Assembly: GCF_001020565.1 (NCBI RefSeq)
Contig: NZ_LDAS01000001.1
Location: 1,092,402 to 1,156,401 of the forward strand
Reading direction: 5' to 3'
DNA from: Maribacter thermophilus
GTDB taxonomy: Bacteria > Bacteroidota > Bacteroidia > Flavobacteriales > Flavobacteriaceae
Length of the DNA: 64,000 nucleotides
This document shows, in pieces, positions 54,891 through 63,400 of this stretch (position 1 is the first letter of the stretch; every line of letters starts with the position of its first letter). The notes beneath the pieces were generated by a model. The model ran no database searches, was not told the DNA's origin, and saw nothing but the letters and a program-made list of their open reading frames with translations. The position numbers and the translations under genes are program-made.

Positions 54891-55862
54891 ATGGATAGGC
54901 AAAACCAAATAGAAATTTACCAAGCCAAAGATGGCTCTACTCAAATTAATGTACAGTTTGAGCAAGAAACAGTTTGGCTTACGCAAGCCCAAATGGCTGA
55001 GCTGTTTGGCAAAGATGTAAGAACCATTAATGAACATCTTAAAAACATATATGCTTCTGAAGAATTAGCGTCAGATTCAACTATCCGGAAATTCCGGATA
55101 GTTCGTCAAGAAGGGACAAGGCAAGTAAATAGAAATTTAGAACATTATAATTTAGATGCAATTATTTCTGTAGGTTACAGAGTTAATTCTAAAAGAGGAA
55201 CTCAATTTAGAATTTGGGCAACTCAAACCTTAAAAGACCATTTGGTAAAAGGGTATACCCTTAACGAAAAACGTTTGGCACAAAAAGAACAAGAAGTACA
55301 AATACTAAAAGATGGCATTACCATTTTAAGTAGGGCTATTGAAGAAAAATCAACAGATAATGAATGGTTAGCTGTTTTTGCAAAAGGTTTAAGCCTGTTA
55401 GATGATTACGACCACGAACAATTAGATACAAAAGGTTTAACTAAAAGAGAAGCTGATTACCCAAGTTTAGAAGATTATCAAAAATTAATCAATCAAATGC
55501 TAACCGAATTTGATAGTGCTGTATTTGGTAAAGAAAAAGATAAAAGCTTTCAAAGTTCTGTAGCTCAAATTGCAAAAGGATTTGGAGAAGAAGATTTTTA
55601 CCAAACATTAGAAGAAAAAGCAACAATGCTTTTATATTTAGTGGTAAAAAACCATTCGTTTGTTGATGGTAATAAACGAATAGCAGCAGCTTGTTTTTTG
55701 AAGTTTTTACAGCAAAACAAAATGCTTTTCAATACACAAAATCAACCTATAATTAGTAATGATACACTAGCCAGTTTAACCCTTTTTATAGCTTCTAGCA
55801 AACCAGAAGAAATGGAAACGGTAAAACGTTTAGTGATTAGTGTACTTAATAGAAATAAATAA
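54891..55862 (+). CDS. rhuM: RhuM-family protein with C-terminal Fic/Doc domain
   Basis: A 323-residue protein between hsdS and hsdM. The N-terminal half is RhuM-like (VWLTQAQMAELFGKDVRTINEHLKNIY, SVGYRVNSKRGTQFRIWATQTLKDHL). The C-terminal half ends with the Doc/Fic signature HSFVDGNKRIAAA (about 254-266), where histidine and the GNK loop are the usual catalytic elements for transferring a nucleotide or phosphate to a target protein. RhuM genes are recurrent inside Bacteroidetes type I RM loci; the role is not established. One base separates its stop from the hsdM ATG, so it is co-translated with the methylase. Confidence 0.9.
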   Translation: MDRQNQIEIYQAKDGSTQINVQFEQETVWLTQAQMAELFGKDVRTINEHLKNIYASEELASDSTIRKFRIVRQEGTRQVNRNLEHYNLDAIISVGYRVNSKRGTQFRIWATQTLKDHLVKGYTLNEKRLAQKEQEVQILKDGITILSRAIEEKSTDNEWLAVFAKGLSLLDDYDHEQLDTKGLTKREADYPSLEDYQKLINQMLTEFDSAVFGKEKDKSFQSSVAQIAKGFGEEDFYQTLEEKATMLLYLVVKNHSFVDGNKRIAAACFLKFLQQNKMLFNTQNQPIISNDTLASLTLFIASSKPEEMETVKRLVISVLNRNK

Positions 55863-55863
55863 A

Positions 55864-57387
55864 ATGACAGATTCAAGCATAATATCAAAAATATGGAACC
55901 TCGCCAATGTACTACGTGACGATGGTGTAGGTTATGGAGATTATTTAGAACAAATTACCTATTTGCTATTCTTAAAAATGGCAGATGAACTCAATAAACC
56001 ACCTTATAACAAAGGTTTGGTTTTTCCAAAGCTAAAAGATGTTGAAGGCAATGAGGTTGAAAATGCCGAAATTGCCAATTGGGAAACCTTATCTAGCAAA
56101 CGTGGTGCAGAGTTAGAGTCTTTTTACAGCCAATTATTGCGTACACTTTCTACAGAAAAAGGAACGCTAGGACAGATTTTTACTAAAAGTCAGAACAAAA
56201 TACAAGACCCAGCCAAACTGCTAAAAGTCATCAATCTAATTGACAAAGAAGATTGGAGCATGATGGGAGCAGATATCAAAGGTAAAATCTATGAAGGACT
56301 TTTAGAGAAAAACGCAGAAGATACCAAAAGTGGAGCTGGTCAATATTTTACACCAAGAGCTTTAATCAAAACAATGGTTGCTTGTGTGCAACCCAAACCA
56401 ATGAGAACCATTGTTGACCCAGCGTGTGGAACTGGTGGTTTCTTTTTGGCGGCTTACGATTGGATTGTAGAAAACAACAAACTAGATAGAGAAGAAAAAG
56501 CGTTTTTAAAGAACAAAACTTTTTATGGTAATGAGATTGTTGCCAATACACGTAGAATGTGCTTAATGAATATGTATTTGCACAACATCGGGGAAATAGA
56601 CGGAGAATCGTTCATCAATCCCAATGATGCCTTAATTGCAGATGATGGCAAACGGTATGATTATGTACTTGCTAATCCACCTTTTGGCAAAAAAAGCAGT
56701 ATGACCTTTACCAACGAACAAGGCGAAATTGTAAAAGAAGATTTAAGCTATAATCGTCAAGATTTTTGGGAAACCACATCTAACAAGCAATTAAACTTCT
56801 TGCAACATATAAAAACACAATTAAAAATAAATGGAGAAGCTGCTGTTGTACTTCCTGACAATGTGTTGTTTGAAGGTGGAGCTGGCGAAGAAGTGCGTAA
56901 ACAATTGATGAAAACCACAGAATTACATACTATTTTGAGGTTACCAACAGGAATATTTTATGCCCAAGGTGTAAAAGCAAATGTGTTATTTTTTAACAAC
57001 AAGCCTGCAAGTAAAGACCCTTGGACAAAAGAAATTTGGTATTATGATTACAGAACAAACGTACATCATACACCAAAGAAAAGTCCAATGCGTCAAGAGC
57101 ATTTAAAAGAATTTATTGAGTTGTATAATGGTAAGAACATTAACAAACGAAAAGAAACTTGGAGTGAAGAAAATCCAGAAGGAAGATGGAGAAAATACAC
57201 TTATGACGAAATCATAGCAAGAGACAAAACGAGTTTGGATATTTTTTGGCTGAAAGATAAAAGTTTAACCGATTTAGACAATCTACCTGACCCAAATATT
57301 TTAGCGAATGAAATAATTGAAAATATAGAATCTGGATTGAATAGTTTCAAAGAAATAATGGAAACGATTAATGGAGAATCGGAATAA
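55864..57387 (+). CDS. hsdM: Type I N6-adenine methyltransferase subunit
   Basis: A 507-residue HsdM from the ATG at 55864 (a TTG-type upstream extension overlaps rhuM and is not needed). N-terminal HsdM_N domain (IWNLANVLRDDGVGYGDYLEQITYLLFLKMADE), SAM motif DPACGTGGFF near 185-194 and catalytic NPPF near 271-274. It methylates adenine to protect host DNA. Its end overlaps an out-of-frame reading frame that continues to 57574. Confidence 0.97.
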   Translation: MTDSSIISKIWNLANVLRDDGVGYGDYLEQITYLLFLKMADELNKPPYNKGLVFPKLKDVEGNEVENAEIANWETLSSKRGAELESFYSQLLRTLSTEKGTLGQIFTKSQNKIQDPAKLLKVINLIDKEDWSMMGADIKGKIYEGLLEKNAEDTKSGAGQYFTPRALIKTMVACVQPKPMRTIVDPACGTGGFFLAAYDWIVENNKLDREEKAFLKNKTFYGNEIVANTRRMCLMNMYLHNIGEIDGESFINPNDALIADDGKRYDYVLANPPFGKKSSMTFTNEQGEIVKEDLSYNRQDFWETTSNKQLNFLQHIKTQLKINGEAAVVLPDNVLFEGGAGEEVRKQLMKTTELHTILRLPTGIFYAQGVKANVLFFNNKPASKDPWTKEIWYYDYRTNVHHTPKKSPMRQEHLKEFIELYNGKNINKRKETWSEENPEGRWRKYTYDEIIARDKTSLDIFWLKDKSLTDLDNLPDPNILANEIIENIESGLNSFKEIMETINGESE

Positions 57388-57574
57388 GCCAACTCTCAAG
57401 GCCATACACATTGTCAAGTCGCTCAAAAGCCATCCGTACCTGCAAAAGCTTGTCAAAGAGTGTGTCTTTACCTACCCACGGGCCAAAGGAAAGAAAGCAC
57501 CAAGGTTAAAAACAAACAACTTCTTCCTTGATCCTAGACTACACTATGCTAGGTCTATTGATAACGTAAAATAA
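57388..57574 (+). pseudogene. Possible C-terminal remnant of a gene cut by the restriction island
   Basis: An open frame begun inside the hsdM end, out of frame with it, continues after the hsdM stop for about 60 codons (reading PTLKAIHIVKSLKSHPYLQK and then a basic stretch). The segment is visibly richer in G and C than hsdM. No independent start or ribosome binding site is seen. It may be the tail of a gene whose front was replaced on insertion, or chance. The right-hand 30-bp repeat lies inside it. Confidence 0.35.
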
Positions 57575-57615
57575 TTTTAAAAGAAACACCTACTACCTCT
57601 TCTCCCCTATCCGTA

Positions 57616-58065
57616 ATGCAAAACATTCCCATACATAGTCAAAAAGCATCTTTGCACTTATTATTTGTAGATGCCTTTCATCCATCACAGGTACCTATAA
57701 AAGCCGACCATTGGTACCTAAGGTACCAACTTGCCCTGCCCGACAATTCCTTTAAATTCGATGATTGGTTCACGGGAAATTTCTGGTATTTGAACGGGGG
57801 CGATAGCATCGTTTTTGAAGTCTATGCCAACGAAAGTTTCACTAACGAAGCCATTAAACATGACGATGATGTTAAACTAAAACTGTTGCTAATAGATTTT
57901 AAAAAGAATGCCATGGCCCATTTCTCGGGAATGCACGGAGGAAGCTTTGAGGTAACCGAACTTACCAAAGACGAACGCATTATCTATCGCAAAAAACAAC
58001 ACGGCAAAACAGGGGAATATGAGGTGGCGTTAAACGCCCTAAAATTTGAACCGATCTATACCTAA
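57616..58065 (+). CDS. Hypothetical protein, 149 residues
   Basis: A 149-residue, beta-rich, cytoplasmic protein (no signal peptide). It contains HWYLRYQLALPDNSFKFDDWFTGNFWYLNGGDSIVFEVYANE and a central AMAHFSGMHGGSFEV. I do not recognise a family; it reads like a conserved Bacteroidetes protein of unknown function. Codon choice is that of the genomic background, unlike the AT-rich RM genes before it. It is monocistronic, with 245 bp following. Confidence 0.8.
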   Translation: MQNIPIHSQKASLHLLFVDAFHPSQVPIKADHWYLRYQLALPDNSFKFDDWFTGNFWYLNGGDSIVFEVYANESFTNEAIKHDDDVKLKLLLIDFKKNAMAHFSGMHGGSFEVTELTKDERIIYRKKQHGKTGEYEVALNALKFEPIYT

Positions 58066-58364
58066 CGATCGTCAACAAAGGCAACCATTGCCTATTGTGT
58101 ACGTATAAAAAGTAAACCGGCCACTTCTAAAAATCGTTTGTAATATTAAAAGGACAAGATTCATTACCAAGTACAGGCAGGCCCAATTTTAACAATAAAC
58201 TATTTTATCCCCTCCCTTAAAAAAGGAAAAAAATTATAGCCCCTATACACTTCTAAAAGATCCATAAACGATCATAATTTTCTAGGTATTCCCCACACCG
58301 TACCTTAATTTTGGCGTCCATATTAAATAGGGCATACCGCGCCCCTAACAGTTTTACCTATACA

Positions 58365-59144
58365 ATGGACAGGATACAACATATTGAAAAGGAAATTTTT
58401 GAGCTAAGAAACCAATTGCGAAACCATCAACTATATAAAAATCTCAGCAATATAGAGGATATAAAGATTTTTATGGAAAACCACGTATTCGCGGTATGGG
58501 ATTTTATGTCCCTCTTAAAATTTCTTCAAGTACAACTGACGAACGTTCAGATTCCGTGGGTACCTTCCAAAAATGCGATTCTTGCAAGATTCATAAACGA
58601 AATTGTTCACGGAGAAGAAAGCGATGTCAATGAATTGGGAGAACCTAAAAGTCATTTCGAAATGTATTTGGACGCAATGAAACAGGTAAATGCCAATACA
58701 TTGGAGATAGATAGTTTTATAGAACATATCACATCTGGCAATACGGTAGAAGACTCTTTGAACCTAATAAATATTGATGAACGTGTCGCAGATTTTGTCA
58801 AATTTTCATTTTCAATTATTGCCACGAACCAACCCCACCTTGTAGCCTCAGCATTTACATTTGGTAGAGAAGACCTGATCCCCGATATGTTCATTGAAAT
58901 TCTTAAAAATTCAGATTCTGAAAACAAGTTATACAATAAGTTGACCTATTATCTAGAAAGGCATATAGAAATGGATGGAGATGAACACGGCCCCCTATCC
59001 CTAAAAATGGTTTCTGAACTTTGCGACAATGACGATAAATGGCAACAAACACTCACCATAGCCAAACAAGCGCTAGAAAAAAGAATTGGTCTTTGGGACG
59101 CCATCAATGATATTATAAAAAAAGAAACACCTACGTATAGTTAA
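58365..59144 (+). CDS. DUF3050 protein, heme-oxygenase-like fold with diiron-type ligand pattern
   Basis: From the ATG at 58365 the product is 259 residues; a longer frame from 58311 adds an unconserved leader. The protein is all-helical with a pattern of possible metal ligands: Glu38 in [12 protein letters not shown], ExxH at 79-82 (NEIVHGEES), and HxxxDxxxH at 200-208 ([15 protein letters not shown]). ExxH plus DxxxH on successive helices is the ligand pattern of heme-oxygenase-like diiron oxidases such as SznF and UndA. The family is DUF3050 by overall appearance; no reaction is known. No neighbour suggests a pathway. Confidence 0.8.
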   Translation: MDRIQHIEKEIFELRNQLRNHQLYKNLSNIEDIKIFMENHVFAVWDFMSLLKFLQVQLTNVQIPWVPSKNAILARFINEIVHGEESDVNELGEPKSHFEMYLDAMKQVNANTLEIDSFIEHITSGNTVEDSLNLINIDERVADFVKFSFSIIATNQPHLVASAFTFGREDLIPDMFIEILKNSDSENKLYNKLTYYLERHIEMDGDEHGPLSLKMVSELCDNDDKWQQTLTIAKQALEKRIGLWDAINDIIKKETPTYS

Positions 59145-59374
59145 ACTACGAACTAAAAACATTAGCCATTTTAGCTCGGGATAGTACTGGAGGTTTCTTT
59201 TATATACATAACATCAGTGTACTGCAAACAATTTACCTGCAATAGAACTACTGAACCAATAATCGACGACATATAATTTCTAACTTATTTTTTAAGAATA
59301 AAGACAAAAAAGGAATATTGACCAAAAGCAACCATTGCCCATTATCTACATCTAATGGCTAAACCACCTTGATT

Positions 59375-59812
59375 ATGAAAATCGTTTCTTATATATTCCC
59401 AGTTTTGCTATTGTTCATTGCCTGCGACAAAGAAACGGATAACCCCATCTCGCCCACTGCATCATTACTACAAGGCAAATGGATACATAACGAGGCGTAC
59501 ATTAGTGCAGGCGGCCCCCAATATTGGGTAGATGTGGACAATGGGGAGGCGATTGAATTTTATAAGGACGGAACATTTTCCTCGAACAGGTTTACCGAAT
59601 GTGACAGCGGAAATTTTTGGATAGAGGAAAACACCTTGTTTTTAGAATATACCTGCGACGAGTTTGAAACTTCAGCCGACAACGAAGATGGTTACATCAC
59701 ATATCGTTTAGAGTTCTTCTCCGATTATTTTATTCTTACCCCCACCAGCGGCCCTATTTGTATCGAAGGCTGTAGCTATAAATATCAAAAGGTGGGCAAT
59801 ACCGATAACTAG
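59375..59812 (+). CDS. Lipocalin-like lipoprotein
   Basis: From the ATG at 59375 (a TTG at 59369 is less likely) this is a 145-residue lipoprotein with cysteine in LLFIACDKE. The pattern LLQGKWIHNEAYIS, then IEFYKDGTFSSNRFTECDSGNFWIEENTLFLEY is typical of the small lipocalin-like (DUF4488/lipocalin_4-type) lipoproteins abundant in Bacteroidetes. Function is unknown. It is followed by the minus-strand Lrp regulator with a 30-bp gap. Confidence 0.85.
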   Translation: MKIVSYIFPVLLLFIACDKETDNPISPTASLLQGKWIHNEAYISAGGPQYWVDVDNGEAIEFYKDGTFSSNRFTECDSGNFWIEENTLFLEYTCDEFETSADNEDGYITYRLEFFSDYFILTPTSGPICIEGCSYKYQKVGNTDN

Positions 59813-59842
59813 AAAACGCTAGGCACAACCGCTCCGATACTA

Positions 59843-60295
59843 TTATAGACTATAGGCTGTACTATCTTTTACCGAATCTAACACGAACGAAGTATGTATG
59901 GTGGCGATACCATTGATATTGGACAGTTTTTCGTTTAAAAGGTCATGAAATTCGGCAATGTCGTCCACGGCCACCTTTAGTAGGTAATCAAAATTACCCG
60001 ACACCTGATGGCACTCCATAATATCGGGCAATAACAGTATCTCTCTTTTAAAATTGTCGGCCATTTTCTTTTGTTGTTTTACCAAGGTAACCTGGCAATA
60101 GGCAATCAGTTCTTTCCCTATTTTGGTCCGGTCCAACAAGGCCACGTACGATTTTATAATCTCTCGCTGTTCCAGCTTTTTAATTCTTTCATACGTAGGG
60201 GTTACACTAAGCCCTACCTTACCGGCTATTTCTTTGGTATTCTGCTTTGCATTTTCTTGCAATTGCATCAATATTTTATGATCTATCGTATCCAT
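59843..60295 (-). CDS. Lrp/AsnC-family transcriptional regulator
   Basis: A 150-residue regulator: N-terminal helix-turn-helix (LMQLQENAKQNTKEIAGKVGLSVTPTYERIKKLE) and C-terminal RAM domain (IMECHQVSGNFDYLLKVAVDD) that binds amino acids. It is divergent from the histidine decarboxylase gene; the 162-bp shared region holds an Lrp-like palindrome (60411-60425). It probably controls hdc and itself in response to an amino acid, plausibly histidine (inference). Confidence 0.95.
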   Translation of the reverse strand: MDTIDHKILMQLQENAKQNTKEIAGKVGLSVTPTYERIKKLEQREIIKSYVALLDRTKIGKELIAYCQVTLVKQQKKMADNFKREILLLPDIMECHQVSGNFDYLLKVAVDDIAEFHDLLNEKLSNINGIATIHTSFVLDSVKDSTAYSL

Positions 60296-60410
60296 ACTAG
60301 ATTATTTTTCTGTTGTTGTACCCATTCAACCCTCGAACAATATCAAAAAACCACATAAATTAATATAATAGTTTTATATTCTAAATTATTACAAATAAAA
60401 GTATTATTTT

Positions 60411-60425
60411 ATTACAAATTGTAAT
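60411..60425. promoter_or_regulatory. Palindrome in the lrp-hdc divergent region
   Basis: Perfect inverted repeat ATTACAA-A-TTGTAAT (7-bp arms) set in AT-rich DNA 33 bp before the hdc ATG. Lrp/AsnC proteins bind AT-rich dyads of about 15 bp, so this is a candidate site for the divergent regulator. Confidence 0.6.
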
Positions 60426-60457
60426 TTTACAGTATTAAAATACCTACATAAATTACA

Positions 60458-61606
60458 ATGATTATGAATAACGAGCAACAGATAGATGAGCTGTTAACCA
60501 CAATAATTCAAGAAAAAGACAGAGTTATAGGTTACCCGGTAGCAAAGGATTTTGATTATTCAAGATTGTACGAATTTTTGAAACACCCGTTGAACAACGT
60601 TGGAGACCCCTATGAGGATAGCACCTATAAAGTACAGACACATGAGATGGAAAGAGAGGTCGTTGATTTCTTTGCTAAATTATATAGGGCGGATCCGACC
60701 GACTATTGGGGCTATGTAACCAATGGCGGTTCTGAAAGTAACCTTTACGGTCTTTATTTGGCCCGGGAATCTTTTTCGAACGCTATGGTCTATTTTTCAG
60801 AATCTACACATTACAGCGTACGAAAGAACATTCATTTATTGAACTTGCCCAGTATTACCATTAGGGCCCAAGAGAACGGTGAACTGGATTATGAGGATTT
60901 GGAGAACACTTTGTTGTTGAACAGGGACAAGCCGGCCATTGTTCTTACTACGTTCGGTACGACCATGACCGAGGCAAAGGACGATGTTTCGAAGGTGAAA
61001 AGAATACTGAAAAAACTCGCCATTCAAAATCACTACATTCACTGCGATGCCGCTTTGGCAGGTTCTTACGGTGCTTTTATAGAGCCCCGTATTCCTTTTG
61101 ATTTTACGGATGGTGCCGATAGTATTTCCATAAGTGGCCATAAGTTTATCGGTTCCCCCTTCCCCTCCGGAGTTATTATCGCAAAACGCTCTTTAAGGGA
61201 CAGGATCGCCAGGGGTATTTCTTATATAGGTTCTTTAGACACTACCATTACAGGATCTAGAAATGGCCATAGTCCACTTTTCTTATGGTACGCGATTAAA
61301 AAAATGGGTATCAAAGGACTTGAGGAACGCTACCGCTATAGCTTGGAAATAGCGGAATATTGTAAAAACGAATTGATTAAAATAGGCATCAACGCATGGA
61401 CCAATCCAGGGGCTATTACCGTTGTGCTGCCCAAAGTGTCTGATTCCATTAAAAAGAAATGGCAATTGGCCACTGAAGATATTACCCATGTAATATGTAT
61501 GCCGAACGTTAGCAAGCAGCAAATTGATGAATTTATTAAAGATATAACCACAGAAAAAAATGAGGCTCTTAATACGAACGAACAAGCATACGAGCTTATG
61601 GCGTAA
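60458..61606 (+). CDS. hdc: PLP-dependent histidine decarboxylase
   Basis: A 382-residue group II decarboxylase of the histidine decarboxylase type (bacterial PLP enzymes such as that of Morganella are about 378 residues). Visible features: GYVTNGGSESNLYGLYLARE near 88-107, the aspartate in IHCDAALAGSYGAF, and SISGHKFIGSPFPSGV with the PLP lysine near residue 228. It would turn histidine into histamine and CO2; serine decarboxylases of the same family are an alternative. It is divergent from an Lrp regulator and followed by a strong bidirectional terminator. No histidine/histamine antiporter is adjacent. Confidence 0.9.
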   Translation: MIMNNEQQIDELLTTIIQEKDRVIGYPVAKDFDYSRLYEFLKHPLNNVGDPYEDSTYKVQTHEMEREVVDFFAKLYRADPTDYWGYVTNGGSESNLYGLYLARESFSNAMVYFSESTHYSVRKNIHLLNLPSITIRAQENGELDYEDLENTLLLNRDKPAIVLTTFGTTMTEAKDDVSKVKRILKKLAIQNHYIHCDAALAGSYGAFIEPRIPFDFTDGADSISISGHKFIGSPFPSGVIIAKRSLRDRIARGISYIGSLDTTITGSRNGHSPLFLWYAIKKMGIKGLEERYRYSLEIAEYCKNELIKIGINAWTNPGAITVVLPKVSDSIKKKWQLATEDITHVICMPNVSKQQIDEFIKDITTEKNEALNTNEQAYELMA

Positions 61607-61626
61607 ATTTAGGGAACTATAAAAAA

Positions 61627-61695
61627 GAAGGGAATCAATAAATGTTGTCAAAGTCCTATTTATAGGGCATACAACAATTTTGATTCCCTTTTTAC
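61627..61695. terminator. Long bidirectional terminator between hdc and the GH20 gene
   Basis: AAGGGAATCA (61629-61638) pairs with TGATTCCCTT (61681-61690), with further inner pairing including TGTTGT/ACAACA. Both flanks carry A/T tracts, so it can serve both converging genes. Confidence 0.82.
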
Positions 61696-61734
61696 TTTCC
61701 TTTTGATGGTATGTAAACCAGGTTCGTTTAGAAC

Positions 61735-63279
61735 CTATTGCATCTCTTTGGTGAAATTATGACCGTGCAATAAGCTATCTTGTCTACTATCGTCCAATAA
61801 TTTAGACAGGCGGTCGTCCAACAAATCTATATGCTTCATGGCCTGCTCAAAAGAAATTTTCTTATCCGTATTCCAAACCCTTTCCATATAAACGGGCAAT
61901 CGCTTTCTTAGGCTTGGTATTTCTACTTCTTCCGACTGCTCCCAAGAACACATTTGTGCCCCGATCACCAACGGTGATCTTTCTATTTGAATGGGGTCGT
62001 ACGAAGGTGCTTTATCATACCAATTGTCCCATTTCCACATATTCCATGCATAAATGGTCTTTGGCTCCCATTTCTTTTTATTTACCACATACAGGGGTTT
62101 CCAAGAGGTATTCACCACCGTATACCCATCCTCTACCAACTGGTTGGGCAAATAACGATTGGTTTCGAACTCAAAAACGATAATATCTTTCGGAATCTTA
62201 ATTTTTCCATCGGGTCTAAACCCTTCCCATACACACATTTGCTTGTTGTGTTTCTTTACAATTTGGTTCATCCTTACCAAGAAATGCCTGTATAACTCGT
62301 GCACATCGTTGTCTATATTGTGCTTTTTGATGTAATCCTGCACAGAGGGATCATTGGCCACTTTATCAAAAATGGCCTCGTCACCACCAATATGAAAATA
62401 AGGGCTGCTCTTGAATATGGATGCTATTTCCCCAATAATTACATCCAAGGCCTCATACGCTTCCTCTTTTCCCATATTTATGATCCAGGGGTTTGTAAGG
62501 GTATCCTGGATAGCAAATATTTCGGGATATTCCTTTACGAACGGACTAGAATGGCCCGGTACATCGATCTCGGGAATTATGGTTATTCCCCGTAACTGTG
62601 AATATGCCTCCAGTTCCTTCAACTGCTCAAAAGAATAATGCCTGTTAGGGGTAGATAGCTTGGTGTATTTTGTTGAAGGCAACGTAAAGGATTGATAATC
62701 GGTAAAATGCAATTGTAAAAAATTGATCTTATAGAATGCCGCCAAATCTATTAACTTTTTTAGTGTAGGTATATCGTGCCATTGTCTTGCCAGATCCACC
62801 ATCAGCCCACGGTACGAAGCATCGGGGGCATCTTTTAGGGTCAATACAGGAAACATTAATTTACCTTCCTCCTCTACTACCAGTTGTAACAAGGTGGCTT
62901 TGGCCTTTGCCAATGCCTTGTAACTAGCGCCCATTACCTTAACGGTCTTGCCGATCTCAATGGAATAGGCCTCCCCTGCCATTGCAGTATCTATCTGAAA
63001 AAGTATATCCGCTTCATGGTTGTTGGTCTCTGTTGTAACTAATGTGCTATTGGTAATTTTTTGCACTTCAGAGATAAACAGGTCCAATAAAGGGTACACC
63101 TCGGCTTGTGGAGAATACAATTTACTTTGGTCCGATAATACAAGTACTTCGTTTCCCTTGTCAATTGTTTTAGGATAGGGAACAACACTAGCTTCCAAAT
63201 CTTTGGTTTTGACCGTTGTAGTTTGGTCACAGGCAATAAAAAGCAGCATAAAGAACGCTAACGATACTATTTGTCTCAT
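61735..63279 (-). CDS. GH20 beta-N-acetylhexosaminidase, lipoprotein
   Basis: A 514-residue lipoprotein (cysteine 17 in LFIAC) of the GH20 family. The N-terminal GH20b domain (about 30-140) is followed by the catalytic barrel with GLMVDLARQWH, IIPEIDVPGHSSPF and the Asp-Glu pair in HIGGDEAIF near 295-303. Such enzymes remove terminal GlcNAc or GalNAc from glycans and chitin fragments with help from the substrate acetamido group. The gene converges on hdc. The next gene upstream, cut by the window edge, is on the same strand. Confidence 0.93.
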   Translation of the reverse strand: MRQIVSLAFFMLLFIACDQTTTVKTKDLEASVVPYPKTIDKGNEVLVLSDQSKLYSPQAEVYPLLDLFISEVQKITNSTLVTTETNNHEADILFQIDTAMAGEAYSIEIGKTVKVMGASYKALAKAKATLLQLVVEEEGKLMFPVLTLKDAPDASYRGLMVDLARQWHDIPTLKKLIDLAAFYKINFLQLHFTDYQSFTLPSTKYTKLSTPNRHYSFEQLKELEAYSQLRGITIIPEIDVPGHSSPFVKEYPEIFAIQDTLTNPWIINMGKEEAYEALDVIIGEIASIFKSSPYFHIGGDEAIFDKVANDPSVQDYIKKHNIDNDVHELYRHFLVRMNQIVKKHNKQMCVWEGFRPDGKIKIPKDIIVFEFETNRYLPNQLVEDGYTVVNTSWKPLYVVNKKKWEPKTIYAWNMWKWDNWYDKAPSYDPIQIERSPLVIGAQMCSWEQSEEVEIPSLRKRLPVYMERVWNTDKKISFEQAMKHIDLLDDRLSKLLDDSRQDSLLHGHNFTKEMQ

Positions 63280-63400
63280 TGTTTTTTTGGTTTGGATGGA
63301 TTATATAAACATAAAGGTCGGTCGTTTAAACATTTAATGTAATTAATACCAAGCGAATAGCACATCTCTTTGGATTTTTACCACGAGGGAATCTTCCGTA

